Positions 59,001 to 64,000 of a DNA stretch of 64,000 nucleotides are shown piece after piece. Position numbers and translations under genes: made by a program. Position 1 is the stretch's first letter; each line of letters opens with the position of its first letter. The stretch comes from Oscillospiraceae bacterium (lineage in GTDB: Bacteria; Bacillota; Clostridia; Oscillospirales; Acutalibacteraceae), in NCBI GenBank assembly GCA_015065965.1, contig SVPH01000002.1, positions 1 through 64,000 of the forward strand, read 5' to 3'. The notes under the pieces were generated by a model. The model was given only the letters and a program-made list of their open reading frames with translations, had not been told where the DNA came from and made no database searches.

Positions 59001-59700
59001 TTACCGAGATGCTCTTAAGTGAGGGACACCAACCGAATGCGTTTTTGCCGACTGAAGTTACGCAAGAGGGGATTGTAACACTTGTAAGACCCGAACCGTA
59101 GAAGGCTTCTTCCCCGATGCTTTCCAGTCCGTCGGGAAGGCTTACATCAGTTATATTTTTTGCAAATCTGAATGAATCCTCATAAACAGCGGTTACGCTT
59201 GCAGGAATTTCGTAATTTGCTTGGTTATTACCTGAAGGATACTGAATAAGTTGAGTGAAGTTTTTATCAAACAGAACACCGTAAATGTCAGATGAATAAT
59301 TCGGATTCTCAGAATCTACCGAAAATGCTGTGATTGACGGGCTTTGTGCAAATGCCAGAGTACCTATCTGAGTTACGCTTGCGGCAATGCTGATTTCGGC
59401 AAGGTTGGCGCAATCATAAAATGCATAGTTGCAGACACTTGTTACACCGTCGCCTATGCGGACGCTTTTTATTTCAGAGCGCACACTGCGCCAGGGGATA
59501 TATGTTGTTGAATATTCCTTCATCGCACCTGTTCCGCTGACGGTAAGTGCACCTGTTGATTTGTCAAGCGACCATTCAAGGCTGTCTCCGCAGTTTCCGT
59601 TATAAACGGCATCTGCTTTGGCTGAGAAGAGCGTTATTGACCCGAAGGCAACCAAAACAGCCATCATAATTGCCAAACCGTTTTTGAAAATTCTGTTCAT
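56098..59700 (-). CDS. Secreted BspA-type leucine-rich repeat protein with Ig-like (Big_2) and InlB B-type repeats
   Basis: Signal peptide MNRIFKNGLAIMMAVLVAFGSITLFSAKADA; LRR blocks (SVTNIEDYAFMLCGNLEFVHL); WESDNSAVATVDEKGLVTAVSAGTANITA; repeats of VFDANGG...GYEFIGWTPE; C-terminal CPDC...H module. Confidence 0.9.
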   Translation of the reverse strand: MNRIFKNGLAIMMAVLVAFGSITLFSAKADAVYNGNCGDSLEWSLDKSTGALTVSGTGAMKEYSTTYIPWRSVRSEIKSVRIGDGVTSVCNYAFYDCANLAEISIAASVTQIGTLAFAQSPSITAFSVDSENPNYSSDIYGVLFDKNFTQLIQYPSGNNQANYEIPASVTAVYEDSFRFAKNITDVSLPDGLESIGEEAFYGSGLTSVTIPSCVTSVGKNAFGWCPSLKSISVNADNPNYSSDEYGVLFNKSKTELIKYPNNCVQTDYIIPDGVTTIADDAFENCYKLSCVTIPSSTVSIGKGVFFNCYLKGITVNSANQNYSSDDNGVLFSKDKTELIQYPIRNEKTDYIIPDGVVTVKESSFQNCQTLKSITVPESVTNIEDYAFMLCGNLEFVHLTSGTTSIGQNVIGTSAYLCAETENCYAKEYAETNGLSFKVCSGHSADGISISTNEVEIINKQTYKLEATVTPDTAADKIIIWESDNSAVATVDEKGLVTAVSAGTANITATTADGAYSAVCKVTVTPRYFNITWIVDGKETVQSVAEGAVIAKPDAPEKIGHTFKGWNGEIPATMPAESLTFKALWTANSYDAVFDANGGVFNDGSTTKTHSVVYGSDIYTPRIPSRQGYEFIGWTPETGIMDDINGKEFTAEWAALTDTKYTVEIYTMEIDGTYTNTTDVLTGTTDTTATAEYTVETGFKLNEENSVLSGNIAPDGSLVLKVYLDREIYKATINGVTSDYLHGQQIAEPEKPDAPTGYLQQGWIDENGASVEFPLVAGGNLPSEIKPDFVKQSYTVTWIVDSNKTEETYLFESKINAPADPVKTGYTFTGWTPAIPDSMPAESMVFTATWSANSYKAVFDANSGTWADGSTKKTVTANFDEEIIAPENPVKSGYIFAGWTPEVGIMNDVNGKTYKALWIVSTETVYTVEIYTMSTDGTYTKVTQTFTGATDSTVNAKYTVEEGFILNSEKSVLSGKVAADNSLVLTAYIDRLTYTLTTIVDGVSSSKEYIYGSIIAEPNTPSKAGYNFIGWDKEIPQTMPAEDLTITAKFEKSTYTCPDCLTKFDDESKYNEHIAYEQAKKNIRVSIKNKPDTKTIKYGETLRLTAVTSAALPEGTKICWYVDGVKAAEGETFDISFNSGTKSVTVKITDSSDNALKDANGNEISDSQKVSVNSSFWQKIVSFFKNLFRMNRTVIQTLFTA

Positions 59701-59957
59701 TGCAAAACCTCCTGATATATTTCGAAATAACATATAATTTTCCATTATAGATATATTAAGTTTAACATTACAGAGAAAAAAATTCAAGTATATGTATAAA
59801 AATAAATATAAAATAATTTAAATAAATATATTGTTTTTTATAAGAAATATTGTTATAATTTAAATAATTATAATGGGTTAAAATTTACCTTTTACCCAAA
59901 ACTGTTTGATAACAATAAAATTTTAATTGAAATCAAGTTTATGTGGAGGAATGAACA

Positions 59958-62900
59958 ATGGTCGTTATGGAATTATGCAAGCGAGTAATTGCTTGGATGC
60001 TTTCGTTTCTGATGAGTTTGTCTTCGGCACCTGTGCAGGAGATAATTCCGGAAATCAGTTTTGATGATAAAGGAATATTTGAGTCCTTTTTCAGCAAAGA
60101 CGAAAGAAATCCGCTCTACGATGTTCTTCTGGAGGTTAATGCGGTTTTGGTGCGTTATCTCGGCACCAATATTGCAACCGAAAAAGAAGTCAGTGAAGCG
60201 GTTGCGGGTATGGATTGGAATACCATGGAAGATGCTGCGCAGGATATAGATTCACTCTATACAACAGCCGAAAGCCTGTCCCGCAGTGAGCAGGAAGCGT
60301 TTTACGGTACTGACAGTGCGAGGACTGTCGAATATCTCAATAAGAGCATAGGCAGCAGAATGGGCACCGTAATTAATGCTTCGGCGACAAACACCGTACT
60401 TGGCGGCAAGGTTACGGTTACAGACAGCGAGGGTACAGGCAGTGTATCAGGTGATGTTGTAAAAATTACGGTCAAGGGCGGTCTTGCATCAAGCAAAACC
60501 AACACTGTGGATATTTATAACAATACGAATGCTGCATCTACTCTGACTTTCAACTACAGTGCGTCAAACTATAAATCATTCAGCCAAAGCGGTTCAAACG
60601 GAACATGCTCTGTTTTGCTTTACCCAAATCAGGGTATAACACTTAAAATTGAAGCAGGCGCACTCTATAAAGAGGCAACGCTTACTCTGAGCAATTTCAG
60701 CCTTGTTGAGGCTCAGTCTTCATCAAAGGTTACCGTTGAATATAACTCGGCATACGGCAGTGTAACGGCAGGCGGTGCAGCAGTCGCACCCAATGCCGTT
60801 AAGGAGATTACTTTTGCCGATGGTGAAAATCTTGTGGCAACCGTATCCGGCGGCGGAAAGTTCCTTGGCTGGATTAACTCTGAAACAGGTGTTCTTCTTT
60901 CCACATCAACAACATATAAACTTATTCCCGTTGCAGATATGAAAATCAGAGCGGTTTTTGTCGGAACAACAGGGGTTGCATATTTCCGGGCACTTGGCGG
61001 CAACTATCTTTTTGATGATTTGAATAATGCTATGGCATATGCTTCAAATTCCGGTTACAGCACTGTTATTCTTGCCAATGACGGTACAATACCGGCAGGT
61101 AATTATACAGTTCCTGCAGGCATAACATTGCTTATTCCTTTTGATGATGCAAACACAATTTATACAACCGAACCTGCTATTGTAAGCGATGCCTATGTGA
61201 AGCCTACGGCATACCGCACACTCACAATGGCTGAAGGTGCCAATATTACCGTTAACGGCGCACTCTGCTTGCCTGCAAAGCATTATTCTGCCCACGGCAG
61301 CCATGCAAACGGTGCTTCGCCCACAGGTTCATGCCCGTTTATCAAAATGAACAGCGGCAGCAACATTACAATCAATAACGGCGCTAATCTCTACGCATAC
61401 GGCTATATCACAGGTTCAGGTTCTGTTACTGCAAAGAACGGTGCCAATGTTTATGAATACTTCCAGATTATGGACTTCAGAGGCGGTTCACAGACTACAG
61501 ATATGGAAAACGGAGTTTTCCCTCTGTCGCAATATTATATTCAGAACATTGAAGTTCCCCTTACTCTTGAATACGGTGCGGTTGAAAGTTGCTATGCATC
61601 GGTATATATTTCAAAAATGGAAATGGGAACATCCGTTGCGTTTATTGCTCCTAACGGCGGCATGTTTAACCTCAGTTCAGGTTCTCTCACAAAGAGATAT
61701 GACGGTAAAACAGACAGACTCATTTTTGAACTTAACGGTTCAATGTCCATAAGCCCCATTGAACTTGAATTCGGATCGGGTCTTTTGGGTGCATCAATAA
61801 ATTCAAAAAACTACGATTTGCCGATAAATAATAACATTACCGTAAAGGTTAACAACGGTACGGTTACTCTTTCTCAGGATGTTGCGATGCTTCCCGGCTC
61901 GGAACTGATTATTGAAAAAAACGGTAAGTGCGTTCTCGGCTCAAACTGTAATGTCTATGTATATGATGCTGACCAGTGGGGCAATTTCTGCAGTTCCACA
62001 AACAAGACTTTTATCCCTGTTGGTTACGCTCCCGGCAGAACATATAACAGAAAGGCTTCTGACCTTAAGGATACAAAAATTCAGGTTGCAGGCACACTTG
62101 ATGCATCAAACGGATATCTTTACACTACATCAGGCGGAGCGGATATCTGCGGCGTCGATTCGGGCAAAGTTTTAATCAAGAAAGGTACACAGACTAAAAC
62201 ATACCAACTTGTTCAAAAGACAGGATATACAGAAATTCCCATAACTTCGGCAAAACTGAAAAATGCTGACGGAACATACATGACACCTTCGGCATCTTCA
62301 TCAACGAACTACTATGTTGACGGTATATGGCGTGAACATACAGGCCATGTATACACAGAAAAGGTTACTGCCGAAGCATCTTGTGAAACAGCAGGTCTTA
62401 AAACGTTCACGTGCTTCTGCGGAAGTTCATATACAGAGTCAATTGCCGCAAAAGGTCACACCGCAGGCGCGGCAGCAACTTGTACAACAAATCAGGTTTG
62501 TACCGTTTGCGGCAAAGAGTTGGCTGCAATGCTCGGTCACGCATATCAGAGCGTTACAACTCTTCCCACCTGCACAACAGGCGGTTACACAACACATACC
62601 TGTTCGCGCTGCGGAGATGTGTATAAAGACGGCATTGTTGAGGCTAAAGGTCATACGGCAGGCGCAGAGGCAACCTGTACAACAAATCAGGTTTGTACCG
62701 TTTGCGGTACGGAACTTGCTCCTGAAAAGGGACATAATTACAATGCGGTTGTAACAGAGGCTACATGTACAACCGGCGGATATACAACCCATACTTGTTC
62801 AAACTGCGGTGACAGTTATACCGACAGTGTTGTTGATGCAAAAGGTCACACTGCAGGCGCAGAGGCAACTTGTACATCACCTCAGACTTGTACCGTATGC

Positions 62901-64000
62901 GGTGAAATTCTTAAGTCGGAAAACGGTCATGTTCCCGGTGCGGAATCAACTTGCACAACCGCACAGACTTGTACCGTTTGCGGAGAAGAAATTAATCCTG
63001 CTCTCGGTCATGATATGATTCATGATGATGCACAGGATGCAACATGTACCGAAGACGGCTACAGTTCAGGCAGTGTATGCTCGCGCTGCGGTCATACAGA
63101 AGGCAAGACGATTATCCCTGCAAAAGGACATAAGGCGGGCGCAGCGGCGACCTGTACAACAAATCAGATTTGTACTGTTTGCGGAGTGGAACTTGCCGAA
63201 GCAACAGGTCATAACTATTCAGAAATCATAACCGAGCCTACATGTATCAAGGACGGTTATACAACTCATACATGCCTTAATTGCGGTGATACATACACAG
63301 ACAGTGTTGTTGCTGCAAAAGGTCATACAAAGGGTGCGGCGGCAACATGCGATAATCCTCAGACTTGTGTTGATTGCGGTGAAGAACTGGCTCCTTCTCT
63401 TGGTCATATTCCGGGCGCGGAGGCAACATGTATGACATCTCAGGTGTGCCTTGACTGCGGTGAGATTCTTGTGCTTGCTCAGGGTCATACTCTCGGAGAG
63501 GAGGCAACTTGCGGTAAGGCACAAATCTGTACGGTGTGCGGAGAAGAAGTTGCTCCGGCACTCAAGCATAACTATGAAGCAACCGTAACCGCCCCGACGT
63601 GCACCGAAAGCGGTTATACTACTCACACTTGTTCGCTTTGCGGTGATGTTTATACCGACAGTCAGACCGATGCAACGGGTCACAATATGATGCCTGCAAC
63701 ATGCAGCACTCCTTCAATGTGTGCCAACAGCGGCTGCACATATACAGAAGGCAAAGCCTTTGGTCATACAGTTGTAACAGATGATGAAATTCCTGCTTTC
63801 TGTGAGCAGAGCGGTCTTACCGAAGGTCAGCACTGCGTTGTCTGCCATGCGGTTATAGTTGAACAGAAGTATATACCTGAAATGGGTCATGATATTGTTA
63901 AGCATAATGCAAAAAATCCTACCTTTACTCAGGTCGGATGGGAAGCATATGAAGAATGTACACGCTGTTCTTACACTACATATGTGGAAATACCGATGCT
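59958..64000 (+). CDS. Very large putative surface protein, 3' partial (about 1347 codons in window), absent from the supplied ORF track
   Basis: Open frame from ATG 59958 (GGAGG at 59945-59949) to the window edge; N-terminal hydrophobic signal-like segment; C-terminal part a tandem array of Cys/His modules. Confidence 0.9.
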   Translation, partial: MVVMELCKRVIAWMLSFLMSLSSAPVQEIIPEISFDDKGIFESFFSKDERNPLYDVLLEVNAVLVRYLGTNIATEKEVSEAVAGMDWNTMEDAAQDIDSLYTTAESLSRSEQEAFYGTDSARTVEYLNKSIGSRMGTVINASATNTVLGGKVTVTDSEGTGSVSGDVVKITVKGGLASSKTNTVDIYNNTNAASTLTFNYSASNYKSFSQSGSNGTCSVLLYPNQGITLKIEAGALYKEATLTLSNFSLVEAQSSSKVTVEYNSAYGSVTAGGAAVAPNAVKEITFADGENLVATVSGGGKFLGWINSETGVLLSTSTTYKLIPVADMKIRAVFVGTTGVAYFRALGGNYLFDDLNNAMAYASNSGYSTVILANDGTIPAGNYTVPAGITLLIPFDDANTIYTTEPAIVSDAYVKPTAYRTLTMAEGANITVNGALCLPAKHYSAHGSHANGASPTGSCPFIKMNSGSNITINNGANLYAYGYITGSGSVTAKNGANVYEYFQIMDFRGGSQTTDMENGVFPLSQYYIQNIEVPLTLEYGAVESCYASVYISKMEMGTSVAFIAPNGGMFNLSSGSLTKRYDGKTDRLIFELNGSMSISPIELEFGSGLLGASINSKNYDLPINNNITVKVNNGTVTLSQDVAMLPGSELIIEKNGKCVLGSNCNVYVYDADQWGNFCSSTNKTFIPVGYAPGRTYNRKASDLKDTKIQVAGTLDASNGYLYTTSGGADICGVDSGKVLIKKGTQTKTYQLVQKTGYTEIPITSAKLKNADGTYMTPSASSSTNYYVDGIWREHTGHVYTEKVTAEASCETAGLKTFTCFCGSSYTESIAAKGHTAGAAATCTTNQVCTVCGKELAAMLGHAYQSVTTLPTCTTGGYTTHTCSRCGDVYKDGIVEAKGHTAGAEATCTTNQVCTVCGTELAPEKGHNYNAVVTEATCTTGGYTTHTCSNCGDSYTDSVVDAKGHTAGAEATCTSPQTCTVCGEILKSENGHVPGAESTCTTAQTCTVCGEEINPALGHDMIHDDAQDATCTEDGYSSGSVCSRCGHTEGKTIIPAKGHKAGAAATCTTNQICTVCGVELAEATGHNYSEIITEPTCIKDGYTTHTCLNCGDTYTDSVVAAKGHTKGAAATCDNPQTCVDCGEELAPSLGHIPGAEATCMTSQVCLDCGEILVLAQGHTLGEEATCGKAQICTVCGEEVAPALKHNYEATVTAPTCTESGYTTHTCSLCGDVYTDSQTDATGHNMMPATCSTPSMCANSGCTYTEGKAFGHTVVTDDEIPAFCEQSGLTEGQHCVVCHAVIVEQKYIPEMGHDIVKHNAKNPTFTQVGWEAYEECTRCSYTTYVEIPM
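62326..64000 (+). repeat. Tandem degenerate coding repeats: about 17 alternating Cys/His modules
   Basis: Short type GHTAGAEATCTTNQVCTVCGTELAPEKGH and long type NYNAVVTEATCTTGGYTTHTCSNCGDSYTDSVVDAKGH recur to the window end. Confidence 0.9.

Noticed and set aside
62439-62792. Cys-rich minus-strand ORFs (62439-62792, 63219-63683) opposite the repeat protein
   Set aside because: Cys richness arises from reading the repeats antisense; no independent start signals.
62326-64000. CRISPR-like periodicity in the last 1.7 kb
   Set aside because: The repeats are degenerate, lie in one reading frame, have unequal lengths and no unique spacers; they are protein repeats.

Overview
The window looks like chromosomal DNA from an endospore-forming, low-GC Clostridia-type bacterium. 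The placement is inferred from SpoIVA, the T-box, the GdpP-L9-DnaB and TilS-Hpt-FtsH gene blocks, and gut-clostridial surface-protein architectures. Most of it is core genome: a nine-gene his operon (hisZ-G-D-C-B-H-A-F-IE) on the minus strand; a sugar isomerase/oxidoreductase/nagB cluster; metG-tatD-PHP; spoIVA; an RNase J-gdpP-rplI-dnaB-tilS-hpt-ftsH run; a Zn ABC transporter with a Fur-family regulator; an FTR-like/thioredoxin/rhodanese cassette; a T-box-controlled aspS-gatA-gatB operon; glnA; a GH16 enzyme; a Y-family polymerase with a YolD-like partner; a purine permease; and two very large divergent surface proteins. The most striking signal is the aspS operon. AspRS is fused in frame to a GatC-like domain. 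The next gene is a shortened GatA homologue in which both catalytic serines of the amidase triad are replaced (Ser to Leu84, Ser to Ala108), while GatB looks intact. Other leads are a ZTP/pfl-type riboswitch with a perfect promoter just downstream of the AICAR-producing his operon; an SOS-like box at the Y-family polymerase promoter; a 5'-terminal hairpin on the RNase J mRNA; and a large ORF absent from the ORF track (59958 to the window end) made of alternating Cys/His modules. I saw no tRNA, rRNA, CRISPR array or mobile element.
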